From Montifringilla adamsi (taxonomy: Eukaryota > Chordata > Aves > Passeriformes > Passeridae): a DNA stretch of 64,000 nucleotides. A program made the position numbers and the translations under genes. The first letter of the stretch is position 1, and every line of letters begins with the position of its first letter. Under the pieces are notes generated by a model. The model saw only the letters and a list, made by a program, of their open reading frames with translations. It was not told the DNA's origin and ran no database searches. Where the stretch lies: NCBI GenBank assembly GCA_017590115.1, contig JAGGNK010006892.1:11752429-11816428 (forward strand), in the 5' to 3' direction. Positions 14,305-28,100 of this stretch are shown here, piece after piece.

Positions 14305-15815
14305 CAGAATTATAGAATCATTTAGATTTTAAAATAGCTTTAAGATCATCAAGTTCAACCATCAACGCCGCACTCCCAAATTCACCACTATAAACCATGT
14401 GTCCCTAAGCACCATGTCTTTCTAATACCTCCTGGGGTGGTGACTCCAACATTTCCCTGGAGAGCTTGTATTTCCCCCTATATCTGGTAGATGACAGAGA
14501 TTCTCCTTGACCCTTTCTTCTGCTGCTAAGGTATTTGAAAACATATTTTTTTGTTGTGTTTTATGGCACTAGTCTGTGTAAGTTCTAGCTGGGCTTTGGC
14601 TCTTTTCAATTTCTCCCTGCATAACCTCATGGTACTTATTTGTAGTCCTCTTGAGTTGTCTTCCTCTTCTCCTAAGAGTTACAAACTCTCCTTTTCTTCC
14701 CAAGTTCCATCCAGATCTCTCCATTCAGCCATCCAATAATCACCATTCCCCACTGGTCTATTTTTTCATATCTGGGACAGCCTGCTCCTGCATCTTTAAG
14801 ATTTCCTCAAAGCACATCCAGCCTTCTTAGATTCCTATGCTCTTTATGACTCACTCCCAACAACTCTTTCGGCTGGGCTTCTAAAATGGATCAAAGTCTG
14901 CCCTCTGAAGTCCAAATTCTCCTGGAACCAAAAACATGACTGCTGTGCCTTGAACAGCCTCCAACCACCACACCGCCCACCAGTCCCTCTCTGCTCACAA
15001 ACACGTGGTCCAGGGGGACACCTTCCCTAGTTTGCTCCCTCACCAGATATTTCAGGAAAGTCTTTTCCACAGATTCCAGGAACACCCTGGACAGTTTCCT
15101 CTCTGCTGTGTTGTACTTCCAACTTATTTATCTGTTAAGTTGAAATCCCCCACAAGAACAAGGGCTAGTGATTGTGAAACTTCTCCCAGCTTATTCTCCC
15201 AGAATATTTTTCTCCCAGAAAATATTCTCCCAGAATATTTTACGTGCTCCCTCATCCTGGCTGTGTGGCCTGTAGAAGACTTCCACCAGGACAGCTGCTC
15301 TCCTGGCCTTCCCTCTGGTTCTTAGCCACGAATGCTCAACCCTAGGGTCACTATCGTTATGCTCCAGACAATGGAGACACTCCCAACATACAGGGCTACC
15401 CCACCATCTCTCACTCCTGGCCTATCCCTTCTCAAGAACTTGTAGCTGTCCACTGCACCACACCAGTTGTGTGAGTCATGCCGCATTTCTGTGAAGGCAA
15501 TGTCAGAGTTTTCCTGCTAGGCCACAGTTTCCATTTCCTCCTGCTTGTTGCCCATGGTGTGTGCATTGCTGTTGATGCACTTCACATGCTACTGATCCCA
15601 CTGCATTTCTGGGGGGAGAAGTCCTAATTCCAATGTGACCATTCTCAGGCACATCATCAACCCTTCCATCTTTGCTGCTGATTGGATGTCCCTCCACAAC
15701 TTCCACTGAGATGGCAGACAGAATTACCTTGCTAGCACACCATCTCTCAAACATTGGTGTGATGTCCCCAGGCTTTAATCCTTTCCCCTTCAAATCTAGT
15801 TTAAAGGTCACTCAA
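14305..15815 (-). mobile_element. CR1 LINE, endonuclease part plus 3' end, reverse-transcriptase region missing
   Basis: Reading leftwards from 15815 the element starts near the ORF1/ORF2 junction (TTTAAACTAG-type motif). It continues with the endonuclease start (NAHTMGNKQEE, DSHNW, GGVALYV) and the motif EGLVGGVVVGGCSRHS at about 15020-14970. It then carries the linker (GKKRRVCNS, TTQEDY). Near 14470 it jumps to the CR1 3' UTR and ends in TAGAATCA-type terminal repeats at about 14310. The reverse transcriptase domain is absent and many stops and frameshifts are present. It could be one element with an internal deletion or two adjacent CR1 copies in the same orientation. A short local duplication of TTCTCCCAGAATATTT lies at 15181-15241. 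Confidence 0.9.
15181..15241. repeat. Short tandem duplication of TTCTCCCAGAATATTT
   Basis: Three to four imperfect copies of a unit of about 16 bases follow each other inside the CR1 endonuclease part. This is a local expansion after insertion, because the CR1 family lacks it as far as I recall. Confidence 0.7.
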
Positions 15816-18800
15816 TGAGCCCTGATAACGTGTCTGCAAAGATCCTCTGTATCATATTCTACATATCAGCAGTTAATCTCATTTAACAAACCCCAAAGAA
15901 AAATATTAAAAATTCATTTTCTTTAGGAACTTGTACAAAGAAGTAGCTTCTAGTACAGCAACCTGACATGAAAAAAAAAATCATCAGTATAATAAAATAT
16001 TGTATTAAAGTAGTACAGCTTTGAGGGTGAGATGTAGGTGACATAGCCACTTCTGAATTGTTACACAGTACTAGCTTCAAAGTTACAGTACTAAGTTTAC
16101 ATGGATCTCGCCAGAAATTTGTGGAGATGAGATACTACATAAGCAGTATCTTCCAGATCAATCTTGTCTCAGAGACTGCAGAACACAGACATGACTATGC
16201 CACAGTCTGATGCGATAGTAATTCATGGAAACCCCTGCCTTATCTTTCAAACTACACCTAAGTTTGGATACCTATAACAGCACAGGTGCAGCACCATAAA
16301 GCTTAAAGTGAAATAACAGTGCAAGGCATTTGCCCAGTTCCTTTGGAAAGCTTCCCCATCTATCCAGAGCTCTATACATATGCTGATGGCAAAACATAAT
16401 CAAGGTAGTCCAATGTTACACTGAGTATACACAAATGCAGTTCCTACAGTCAAAGAGCTTACTAGGTGGGATAAGCCATCTGAAGCTTCCTACCTCACCT
16501 AATTCAATGTTTGGGTTTCCTCCATAGTCAAAAGAGCTGGAATGTCCAAGCACAGACTAAAGCTGACATTTTGTGTGTAATAATAAATATCCCGTTCTGG
16601 ACATGAGATTTTCTGGGTACCAAATGTGAACTACATTTGTACCTCCATACTTCATTCAGGTTGTCTGCTGTTCTAATTGAATAAAGTAATAAAAGTCTCA
16701 CAGTGCTATGTAAAAAGCCTTAATGTGGCTGCCAGAGCAAATTAAGAGACAAAAGGACCAGTACTTTATCACATCATTTATTGCTGAGAAAAACAGTGCA
16801 TTCAAGCTATTACCACTATTATGCTACAAGTTATAACAGGAAATCAATAAGGGTAAGAAAGAGAAATGTCCACATTCATCCCCAAGGCACAGCAATCTCC
16901 TCTCCTTTATGCAAAAGAGAAGGAGAGAATTGAATGACTGCAGTGTTACTGAATGATGTCAAAAGGCACAGCTGTTACTCACAGGGAAGTGTTGCCACCG
17001 CAGCCATTTAGCGAACTTTGAATATTTTAAATTCAGGGAACTTCCTAGCAGACAAGCATCACATGGTAGCAAATAGGGTGCAGAAGCACATCCTCTGTCC
17101 AGCAGAGCTCTCCCCAGCCGGACACTGACTGCAGCTGGCACCTCAAGATGTTGACAGTCAGGTCTAACACCCATCTCCTGTGCAAGTGCTTGGAAAGGAG
17201 CTCCGCTTCGCTCCTGCTCTGCTCCTACTCCTGCTTTCTTCTCACCAAGCCCAGCTACAGCACAGGCCGTTCTTCCCTCCCCAGCTCATAGCTTCCTGAC
17301 CTTCAGGACCTTTTGCTGAACGTTGCTACTTGCTATTATCATTGGTATACTTAGAAAGAAATACATATGTACTACAGAATAGTAGTAGTCCAGCAAATAA
17401 CAGACCCCTGAATGAAAGGTCAGTTCACTCTCCTTGGGGGGCGAAAAAAAACCCCATTAATAATTACTTTTATGCAACTATCTAGCATCCATTCTGGTTA
17501 TAGTGTGGCTCTCCTGAGGATGTGAAGGAGCGAGGTCACTCATGATCACACCTACTGAAATCCCTTCATTCCACTCTGCAACTTCTCCTACCGCTCATAT
17601 TAACCCACTTTTGCTGCACAACTTTCTCCAGCCTGTGCTGTGCAAGAGTTATGTCACCAGAGTTGCTTCTGCTAAATTACATGGAAAGTCCAATTTAACC
17701 TAAGTTGCTAAAATTATGAGGGACGGACTCTCAGTAAACATTCTACATTCACAGTGATTTTTCATTTATTCTCTACTATGTGTCTTTTCACAAATTTTTT
17801 TACCATATATTAAATGTATTAACTTCTCTCTAGCAACAAGACACAAACACAGCACTTGGCAGCTTAACACAGCTTTAAGTTTTTCCAGCAATTTTTGGTC
17901 CTAGTTGTGCAACATCTTTCATGTGCTCTTCAGAGCAACACATGGCCTAGCCTATTCATTTACAAAGAGAAAGAAAGGAAGTTGAAAAACTAATGTAAAC
18001 TAATATATTTTCCCTGCGGACTAGGGCAAATAAAATGAGGAAAAGAAGGAAGAAGACAGGTCACAGATCAAAGAAATACCCTAACCAAAGTTTTTAATTG
18101 AATGGAAAGTCAGAAACAGCTACCATGCTTTGAAATGCTAACAGTGGGACACAGACTTCTGTTGCGCAAAACCAGTCCCACAGGACAGTCAGAAGGTTAG
18201 GGAAAAAGAAAAAAAGGAAAGATGAGGGGATTAGTATCATCTTGCCTTAACATCAGTCTGAGGTGTGGTAAAGACCTCTCAGGATGAGCCTGCCACTGTT
18301 CACTGCCTGCAGACAGAACCCAGATGAACAACTTCACATGCACATTGTTTAAATCATTGAGTGAGATGAATTGAAAGGTGTCACCAACTCTGCCCCATTT
18401 CAGTGGGATGTTCTTCAGTGAGGAAAAAAATCTATCTGTAAGGTGACCTCAGGGAACATCTGTGCAAGTGTGCGACTCTGAACCCACTGCAAGTCTGTGT
18501 TCCACTGCATCTCCCTGTAAACAAGATGATATCACTTTCTATTTTCATCCTCTCCGGCAAATGATTTCATCAGCATTTCTCCTGTAATCACTAACTGACA
18601 ACACATGTTAGCATTTTTTAGCACAATATTTAACATTGTATGCAGAGAGATCTCTGCCAAAGTTTCACTGTCTTATTGGCATGCTAGATAATGCTAGAAA
18701 TATTCTCCAACCAGGAAGCCTGCCACTTCCACAAACTACTCTTTTTTTTCCTCTGGAAAACTACTTGATATTCACTCTTTCCTGACTCTGCAAGACTCTC

Positions 18801-21800
18801 ACACTCTCTGGAATATTACCTTGGTTTTTGAAACCTTCATTACAACAATTAATAGATTAATATAATTTCCAGTGAACTTCACTACTTCCTTTTTTCATAA
18901 TGACACTCTAAACCACAAGCCCATGCTTCTGTTAAATAAGAGGTAACAGCTCAGACTAATGAATGGAGCTAATGAAGTATCATAAAGCCACACCAAATCT
19001 GAAAGGTTACCACCACTGGAGACAGTGGTTGGATTCAAATATTTCCCAAACATAACTTAAACCTCTCTCTTCATGATAGGAAAAAAAAAAAAGGAAGACA
19101 ATTTTACACATAAAACCATGTCTGCCTTTTAAAGTTTTATGCGAGACTTTCTTCAGCAGTAAGGAGGGCAGAGAGCAGCAGACGTCAGAGGGAACACAAC
19201 ATGCCCTAACAGGTAGGAGACAGGAGATAGAGGTCCTCTTTTATCAGCTGGAAAATAGTTAATTGCAGAGTTCTCCCATATGGAAAAGAACAGACCCAAC
19301 TTCGTGGGGGAAAAAATTCTTCTCAAAACAACAACCTTCATGGAGGATCCAGGATATAAAGCAAGGTATGTATTTTTGGCAAACCAGCTGTGTTACAACC
19401 ATGATTTTCACTGGTAGATCATAAGTTGCTCTGAGTCTGGAAATCATTCTGACACATACCTCACATAAGTATAGAAGGGCTATTTGACTTCATGTCACAT
19501 CTTATTTTAAAGTTTAGTAATAAAATGTAAAGCTATCATGAAAAATCTGAATTCCAGTCAGTCTCTTAAGTGACAAAACTGTATAAAATGGACATTAAGA
19601 ACAACTTTTTTATTGCTTTAAAATGCTGAGAATAGTCTCTCACACTAGAGCAAATTCACAGACTGAAAATTTTCTTAGCCAGTACACATCTTCTATTCTC
19701 ATTACCATTATCACAAATATTTATATTTGAGGCACAGCAAGCTGCTGCAGTTCAGACAAGCCTAGACAAATTCAGACTGAGAATGAGATTAAATTAACTC
19801 CAAACCAGTGGAATAACATAACAATGGATTCTAGCAAGTTTAAATGTTTTAAAAAAGAATTTTTAAGTAATGAAACAAAAAAATTCCTCTAACCCTCTTC
19901 AGAAATATGTCATTGCAATGAAGTAACCATTTGCTGAAATACTGCACTCTGTTTAATGAAGAATGCCAGAATCAATCTACTGGTTTTTTCTGGTCTATAA
20001 CTTGCTTACCAGTTCTGCAAGAACTCTTCTTGTAGAATAACTACCCTGGGATAAAACCCCCTGCATTTATACCAATCATGTGAGCCCACCACAATGGCAT
20101 TATTTGAAAGGCCACTGTCAGCATTACAGCTGTAATGCATCAGGCCTCTCCTTTGTAGTACCCTACTTCTGCTGAAATCATTCAAGCTACAGTGGTGTGA
20201 AACAAGAAAAAGGTCTCCAAGACTCAAAAAATCTTAGCCTTTGTTTAGAAATGAGAGAGATGGTGAGATCAGTGTTTCAATTCAACATCCACATGGTGAT
20301 CAGCAACCACAATGGAAATTACAGTAATACACAGATGGTGTGGAAAGAGATTTCAGTGTAAGAGGAAGATTTGTCAGTCTTTCCACCCTAAAACAGTATT
20401 CAAGTTTCTTTTATTATACTGTTTATGTTAACCTCATTCATTCTTAAAACGCATTATCCCCCCTCCACAGAAAAAAAAACAAACAAACCAACCCACCATC
20501 TAATAATATCAAATATATTCGGTAATTCTGAAAAAAATGCAAGCATTGATCATATTTCACCCTGCAGTAACATGAAACTTTTGCCAAGAGTCCCTCTAGT
20601 TCTAGCTGCTGGCACACAGCAGCACTGTGATATCCCAAGTATGAGGATTTGACAGTGCATCTCAGAAGGAGATTTTCACTTTTAGGCCACTAGTTCATAT
20701 AACTTCTGCAATTAGCCCTTTGTTTAGGATGTACGCACAGGGACACAAAGAAGCTTAATGCTACTGAAGTCAATGGGATGGAAGTATGTGCTTGAGTATT
20801 ATCTCGATTCAGGACCAAAAAATAGGCCTCTTGAAAACAAGAGGTTCAAAAAATGGATTGGAAGTTGAGACTCACTCTGATGGAGAATTCTTCTAAGTAT
20901 TTAACATCCAGTAAATAATGAGCATCAAAGGCTCTTGCTCAGTTTCTTCCACTTAAGCCAAAAGAAAATCCCCAAGGTGTAAAGCTTTAGGGCTCTAATG
21001 CCACCTCAATGGGGTGTGTATGCCTGGTATTTCAAGAGTATAAACATTATCTCCACCTTCCACCAAGAACTGTGATAAACAGACAGAGATAGGAGACGAG
21101 CCTTCAGACTGTTTCCACAAAAACTCTTTAGTCATATATATTTTTTGTCAAACTATCTTACTACTTTTAAGTATGTGACACATTCACTTGGTGAGCTATT
21201 ATTTAGTAATTACACTTCGATTGAAGCATGCACAATAGCATTCAATAGCCAAAGGGATCCTGTACAAGGCAGACATTTACATGCAGAATTTTAGAGCTGG
21301 TTACCCATGGAAGCACACTAAGTCTCCATGCCTCCTTATCAATACCCACTACTGGATTTTTAACCTCCAGTACCATTGGAACCAATGTGAGGTAGGAAAA
21401 GAGGCTGCAAAGTACAGTATTTCTGCAAGTTAAGAGAAAACAGGATGCCAGCTAGCAACAGGGGTTCTGCTAATGACAATGGTTCAGGAAAAGGCTGCAC
21501 AATCAGAGGACCCTTACCAGGTATCAGGAAATCCACACTGGCTCCCATCATAAAGGCTGAAAACCCTAAAGAAACCAATCTTTACTGGTTCACTGCTCAT
21601 AAAACTACTTATTGTCATTCAGGAAAGAATTTTAATAGTTCAGCACCCAAAACCTAATTCATCTGTCATCTCTATAAGTCTTCAGCCACTTTTAATATGC
21701 TGACCAGTGCTTGAACAGCAGTATAGCTTTCATGTGCTAAAACTGGAGACCAGGGTGTTAGTTCTGCATTCCAGAAGGGACTAGGAAACAAAACTACTCA

Positions 21801-22841
21801 GAACATCTTCCCATGAGCGAGGGTCAGTTTATCAGTATACAACATGCTCATTTTCTATTAATACACCACGGTGTTAATTTCAAAGAAAGAGAAACACCCA
21901 ACATGGAGGGAAGAGTTCATCTGGGAGCAAACAGATGAAAACTTGGCACATACAAGTCATGGCCAGAATGGTACGAAGGCTGCTGAACAGCTTTGTTACA
22001 GCCCCCAAGTAGTACCAGCAGTAGCAAAGAATATACTATTTTTAAGATGGAGCTCACTTGACCTGTATACAGATACTTGGACTGAGGCAACCCTTCCAGA
22101 TGCAGTGTCAGCAAAAAAAGGGACAAAGGTGAAGTACTGGCACAAATGAAGTATGTAAATTTTAGCAAAGGATTTTATAGAAAGTGTGAAGAGCAGGAGA
22201 AAACCTCAAGAATATTGCCTAGCAGGAAGACAGATGCAGCTTTGTTAATGAGCAAAACCTCATACCCTAGAAAAATTAGTTTAATACAGCATAATAAAAA
22301 AGGCATGAGAAGAGAAAGACAACCTGTAGGTAGCGTGAGGTGATACTTATCCCTGCTGAAGGATACAAAGTGGAATGAGTGGCACAGGAAAATGAAGGAC
22401 AGAAATAGTTCCTTCAAAGAATGGGAGAGGACAATCAAGATGAGGAAACTCCAGACATAAGGCAAAACAAGTCTCTGAAAGTGGACTACTGCTTAGGGTA
22501 GAGAGACCACAGGTTTGCAAAATGTGAAGGACACCAAGTAATCTGCACCCAGGATTCAACACATTTAAATTTGTTGCTATATCTGAGCCACAACTCTCAG
22601 CATTTTTAAGATCAAGCCAGAAAGGAGGAGGAAAAAGCCACTTAATAATTGTGAACCTCATGAAGATGTCACTGAAAAGATGAAGAGCTGCAGGAAGAGA
22701 AAGGAGTACCTTAGCTTTACTTTTAATTCATGTTGAAAGCCTTCAATTGCAGACTAAAATTTAGATATGAAATGCTATTATTCTCTTCAGTTCCTTCATT
22801 CTGAACTAGCCTTTCCCCCAGTGGACAGCTATTCAGTCCAA

Positions 22842-22873
22842 GATTTTAGCATCAGAGGACTGATGCTAAAATC
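22842..22873. repeat. Perfect 14-bp inverted repeat with 4-nt loop
   Basis: GATTTTAGCATCAG is followed by the loop AGGA and the exact reverse complement CTGATGCTAAAATC. With two small bulges the pairing extends to CCAA/TTGG outside. It could form a stable stem in DNA or in intronic RNA of either strand. It is shorter than a typical microRNA precursor and lacks terminator context, so function is unproven. Confidence 0.9.
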
Positions 22874-23634
22874 CTTTGGTTCTGATCACTCCCAAGTGAA
22901 TTTTTAGGTATGTCAATGGATAGTAACCTGATGAGAGGAAAACCAGCCACAGCTTGTCGAAACCATTATCTCCAACATATTACATACATCTGCCTTTGCT
23001 TTTCTGTTTAATCTAAGCACAATAATAATAGAAGCCAAGAAGGAACTGTGATGAAACAGGTCAAATCAGCCACTCAGTCTGATAACTCTCTACTGATAGT
23101 CCTTGTGCCAAGTTCCTCAAAGGGCAACTTAAAACAACAACAGGCATAAGCAATTCTGTAATATTAGATAACAAAGAAAAACATCTTGTAGTTCATGGCT
23201 TTATTTTTTTTTTTAATTCTATTTGGACTCCTAGCCCTATAAACATTTGTTTAATTTAATGACAGTTTCTATACAGTTTCATTCAGGGTCCAGTACTGAA
23301 CTTTGGAAAAAAAGACAGCAATGTCTTTATCTTCCAGGGCATACGGTCAAGTCCAGAAGTGTCTTAGCATTGCTCAAAACATATTAAACCATTTCTCTCA
23401 CATTAGATGCAATCAAATACTCTCTAGAAATATTCTGAATCAAGCCTTCTACCACATGAACTTCTGTGAGTGAATTTATTAAGTAAATAAATCCGTATGA
23501 GACCTCTACAGAATTACTGTTTTTCATTTAAATAGGGTTCCACCATATTCCCAAAGAGAGTCAAAGAAAGAACCCCATGTTAGCTTTTCAGTATTGTGCC
23601 ATTTATACATCCTCTCACTTCCGCATTTCTACTT

Positions 23635-23860
23635 GTATATATATACATATATATACACAGACAAATTTTTTTTTCTTTTTGGTGCAGTTCGTTTAACCAG
23701 ATAAATGCAGTAAGACAAAAAAAGCAGCATTCAAAGTCCCTACTGAATGTTTCTGTATATCAGCTTTTCATGCTTAACTTTGAGAAGACAACTAGACAAA
23801 TATACCATTTAAACCATTTATATATATGTATTTATGTATTTTATATATATACACACACAC
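23635..23860. repeat. Two (AT)n/(AC)n microsatellite clusters
   Basis: TATATATATACATATATATACACA lies around 23635-23659, and a second cluster of TATATATGTA, TTATATATATACACACACAC lies around 23818-23860. Unique AT-rich DNA separates them. Confidence 0.85.
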
Positions 23861-24985
23861 CATTTATACTATTTAAACTACAAATACTACAAATTATTTG
23901 TGGAGACAAACATCCAAGTTGCAAATAAGTTTTTTTTTAATATGAGTAGCTGAAAGAAAATAATGTAAAGGGGTGGGTAAGAACTGCCCATGTCTTTTCT
24001 TGAAAAGAAAGAAATGGAGCATGCTGAGTTATAAAATTTTAGTTGTGTTGTAAATTCTGTATGTGTGAACCAGAAACAGTATTTGGATGGTCAGAGAATA
24101 CTCAGTTTCTAGATGCAATTATTTTGGTTTCAGAACTATTGCACAATGCTAAACAAACCTTAGAGACTCATGGTGTTCCTAACACAATATAAATCTCAGT
24201 CTAATATCCAAAATGTGATTTACCTCTCTACTACTTCTCCCATGCAAACAGCCATTTATATTATGCATCTGTTCTACTTTTAGATAGGAATTATACATTA
24301 ATTACCTTTACTGGCAAGTTTAGACATACAACCTTATGTTCATTCTTAATGGAACAGAATCTCTCCAGGCTCTTGCTTTCATTTCTTTTGACATTTTAAA
24401 GAGACATTCATTTTCTCTGCTTGAACAAGAGAAATTCCCTACTTTCTATGACTCTGACTTTGTTCCTTTATGTGTTTAAATTCTACTATCTGAAATACTC
24501 ATAACTCTCTGAGAAATAAAAATATGACTGGATGGGGATTTCTGAAAGCTCCCAATACTCTATTCCCATTGAAGTCACTGCTAGTTTATTCCACACTCCT
24601 GTGAAATGAGAGCTTAGGCAGCACTGAAGCCTGATTTCATGCTGTAATGTTTCCATAAATGGACTTCTAGGTATACACAAAATCTATTTTTAATCCATAA
24701 GCACTCAATAACATCACCAGTGTGGATTTGCTCTATGCCTATATTCCCACTTGTGAGTTTCCCTAATAACTTGAACCTGTTGGCTAAATTGAGGATAAAG
24801 CCTCAAACGTATTTCAATTCTGTAAGCCTTCTGAAGACTAGCAGGAAAAGAGAGAGAAGAGAGACTGTATTAATGTCTCCCAGGGAGCTGGGAAGAGCCT
24901 CATCCTCACTGTTCAGCAGTCAATCCAGAGGGAGAACATCATGGTATGCCTCAACACTGGGAAAAGTTTAGAATGCATCTCACAT

Positions 24986-25145
24986 TCACAGAATCACAGA
25001 ATAATGGAATCATAGAATCAGCTGAGTTGGAAGACCAAGATCAAGGAGTACAACTCCCAGCACAGGACCATCCCCAAGAGTCAGAGCATGTGCCTCAAAA
25101 TTTTGTCCAAACACTCCTGGAACTCTGTAAGGCAGCCTACCAATG
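24986..25145 (-). mobile_element. CR1 LINE 3' end
   Basis: ATCATAGAATCAGCTGAGTT followed by GGAAGACC..., CACAGGACCATCCCCAAGAG and the ATTTTGTCCAAACACTCCTGGAACTCTG segment match the reverse complement of a CR1 3' UTR. This subfamily differs from the one at 38.2 and 50.7 kb. It is strongly 5'-truncated. Confidence 0.85.
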
Positions 25146-28100
25146 AGGTAAAAAGCCTTAAGTTTGTAACACTTCAAATGTACAAAGAATTACACTTGAT
25201 TTGAACTAAATAAATTATGTTTGAGCCTTAACACAGTAAGAATTAGACATTTTGCATCTGCATTTAGGTAATTTAAGGAAGAAAATGCTAAAACATAAAA
25301 TACATTTGGGATTATTTATTTTTATTTGCTTCGTACCTTCTGATCAACAAGGGAAAACAGTATCTTACAACATGTGAGCAGCAGATAGGTACCAAATACC
25401 TCCCACTACACAGTCTGAGGTGCAGGAACACATGTAGGAGTCAACGATTACATGCACTACAGCTGCTCCAGGGAGGAGGTCTGCAGGTGCAGATCTTTCA
25501 GTCAGCACTATGCCTGAGTGGGTTTGGTCAGGATGAGTTAGGAGGGGGAAAGAGAAAAGGAAAAGAGCTGGTTGAGCAGTGAGACAAACACAATTGAAAA
25601 TATTCAGAAGGTAGAGAGCTACTGGCCTCAAAATATGTAAATTCACGTTTGCACTTACATGCTCATGCAACCAGCCCACACCCAAAGTATATTCCTACGA
25701 ATGTTACCCAAACAAGATTTATTATGTTCTTTGCAGTATTCAATCAATCCCTTTTCCCTCCAGCACTTGCAACTCTGCAGCAACCCCTGGCTCTATTTTT
25801 GTGACTATGTACCTTCAACCAGGTGTGGCCAAGAGCTGCTTTCTTACAAGCAGTGATTTTCGACCTTGCCCGAAACCTCTGATAAATTCATTCTCCATGA
25901 GTCAGACACTAATACCATTATAAGGTCTAAACTAGCTGACAGGAATGAGATGTATTAATCTCAGTTGACCTCTGTACACATAAAAAATTGCTAACATAAG
26001 ATCTTGTGAAGTATATGCTGGTCTTAGTCTATTTAATAACTGCCTGAGATCCTGGGGGAAAAAAAAAAAAAAAAAAGGAAGCCAAATCTAATCCTAAATC
26101 TTCTCATACTCCAACAGTAGTGTCAACCCTCCACATTTCATCCCAGAAGCAGTGGTAGTGAATGTTTATTCTTGAAGCATAATTTTGCAGAGTAATGGAC
26201 TGTTACGACTTGCTAGTCAGAAATAACTACTATAATGTCATTGCTCATCACTCTAAAGAAATCTTTAATCTTATCCTAAAAATGCAGCATTTTGAAGAGA
26301 TCTAGAAGATTCAAACCATGTTTCTCAGACAGCAATAAAAACAGAAATATTTTTAGGTAATTTTGTGAGCTTGCTGTGCTAGTGACCTACTTGCCCTAGA
26401 CTTGCTCTGAGCGCAAAAACAAGACACATGCAGAAGGTAATTCATCCCACCTGAAGGCAGACATCTAAAACAAATGGGATGAGCAGTTCTCTGCAGGTGT
26501 CTTTCTCTCCCCCTCAATTATAAGCAAAGCTTTAGCAAGAGATCCCATTTTTCAAACCACCAAAGTTTTTTAAAATGAACTTTTTTTTTTCTCTACCAGT
26601 TGCATTTCAGCCTCATTTAAAAGGGAAGGCAGACAATCTAAATGTAAATGTGTAAGAATCCCTTAAGCACACAGCAAACCAACACAGACACACAGATGGC
26701 TGTACATAGATATACACACACTTTGCAAAGGCCTGCAGCCAGGACCTGAGATGAAGTGACTGACTTCATGACAGATTTTCTGATCTATTGTGCAGATAGG
26801 CAGATGGATCAAATCACATCTGAGATTTCAGCTCAGTTCTAAAGGTACAGGTAGGAAACCTAGCTTTATAGCTTTATTTTATTCTGAGTCTTCATTTTTA
26901 CTTTTCGAGATTGCTTGTTTTAAAAGAATATTTAAAGACACCACCATCAAGAACACACTGTCTACAATTAAATATAACTAGCACAAGATCAAGTAGTTCT
27001 GCTCCCCAGTAAGATTAGCTATGTTTAATAATATTTAAATCTATTTTGTCTCATCATACATACATTGTGCAGCCTGAATTTTATGATTTTTTAAGATGTC
27101 AGAGAACATATTCATAATAAAGTTGTTTTAACTATGGTAAGCTCCATTTAGACAGGAATCAGAATTCAATTAAAATGTGTGTATCTCAGCATTTTAAATA
27201 GTTCTTAGTGAAGAAAAAGCACCTAATTGTGTTGAAAATATCAGAAAAAGAATTACCATAACATGTTTGACTTAGTAAAAAGAAAATTTGCCTATTAATC
27301 AACCTCAACTGCTTCTACTCACCAATAACAGCCATATTTCTGAAATTATTCATGGGCCCCAAAATAAAATGAAAATTTAAATCTTTTTGAAAGCATCTGT
27401 GCAGGTGTGTTCCTATTTTTATTCTGGATGTTTTTCTCTGCAGTGCTGACTTTGTACATTTGGTTTTTACTTATTGACTGAAAGAGAAAGCCAGTTGTTC
27501 TGTTTGTGATCTGTTTGGTTCGGGGACTTTCTTATGCCCAAACTAACTTCTCAATTTTGAGTGAAGAGAACAAAATGAAAAACGAATATTCACTCTACAA
27601 TTGTCAGGTAAATTGCTAACAAGTATGATGAAAGCAAAATTTCTATACAGTAGCAATTGAAGATTGCAGATCTTGGGAAAAAAAAAAAAAGAAATGCCAA
27701 AACTATTATTCAACCTACTGTAAATGTGGTCCATACTGAAATGTAATGAACTGCATCTCACGGTGCTATAGTTGAAAAACTTGGGCTGACCTCAAGAGAT
27801 AAAAATAGTTCTTCAATTCCATACATAATTACGAAAACAGCAATATTTCAAGTAGAATTTAACAGATTCCAATGAAAGCTTTTTGCAGTGTCTTACATTT
27901 TGCAAAGTATTACATTTCGCTCACATCTTCAAATAAGCTGTCATGATTTCAAATGGGTTTCTTTTTCAAGCTAGATAGCATACGTTTTTTATTAAGAATG
28001 TTTTTATTACACAATGGAGCTCTAAGTTAAAGAAAAATATATATAATCACAAAGAAAATTTTACAGATTTTATGGAGATTTGTGAAGAATAATATGCGGA

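Larger units (their letters stand above)
15816..24985. other. Intronic DNA without recognised genes
   Basis: About 9 kb of mostly unique AT-rich DNA. Only the inverted repeat at 22842 and the microsatellites at 23635-23860 are notable. The longest open frame is 110 codons, at chance level. Confidence 0.6.
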
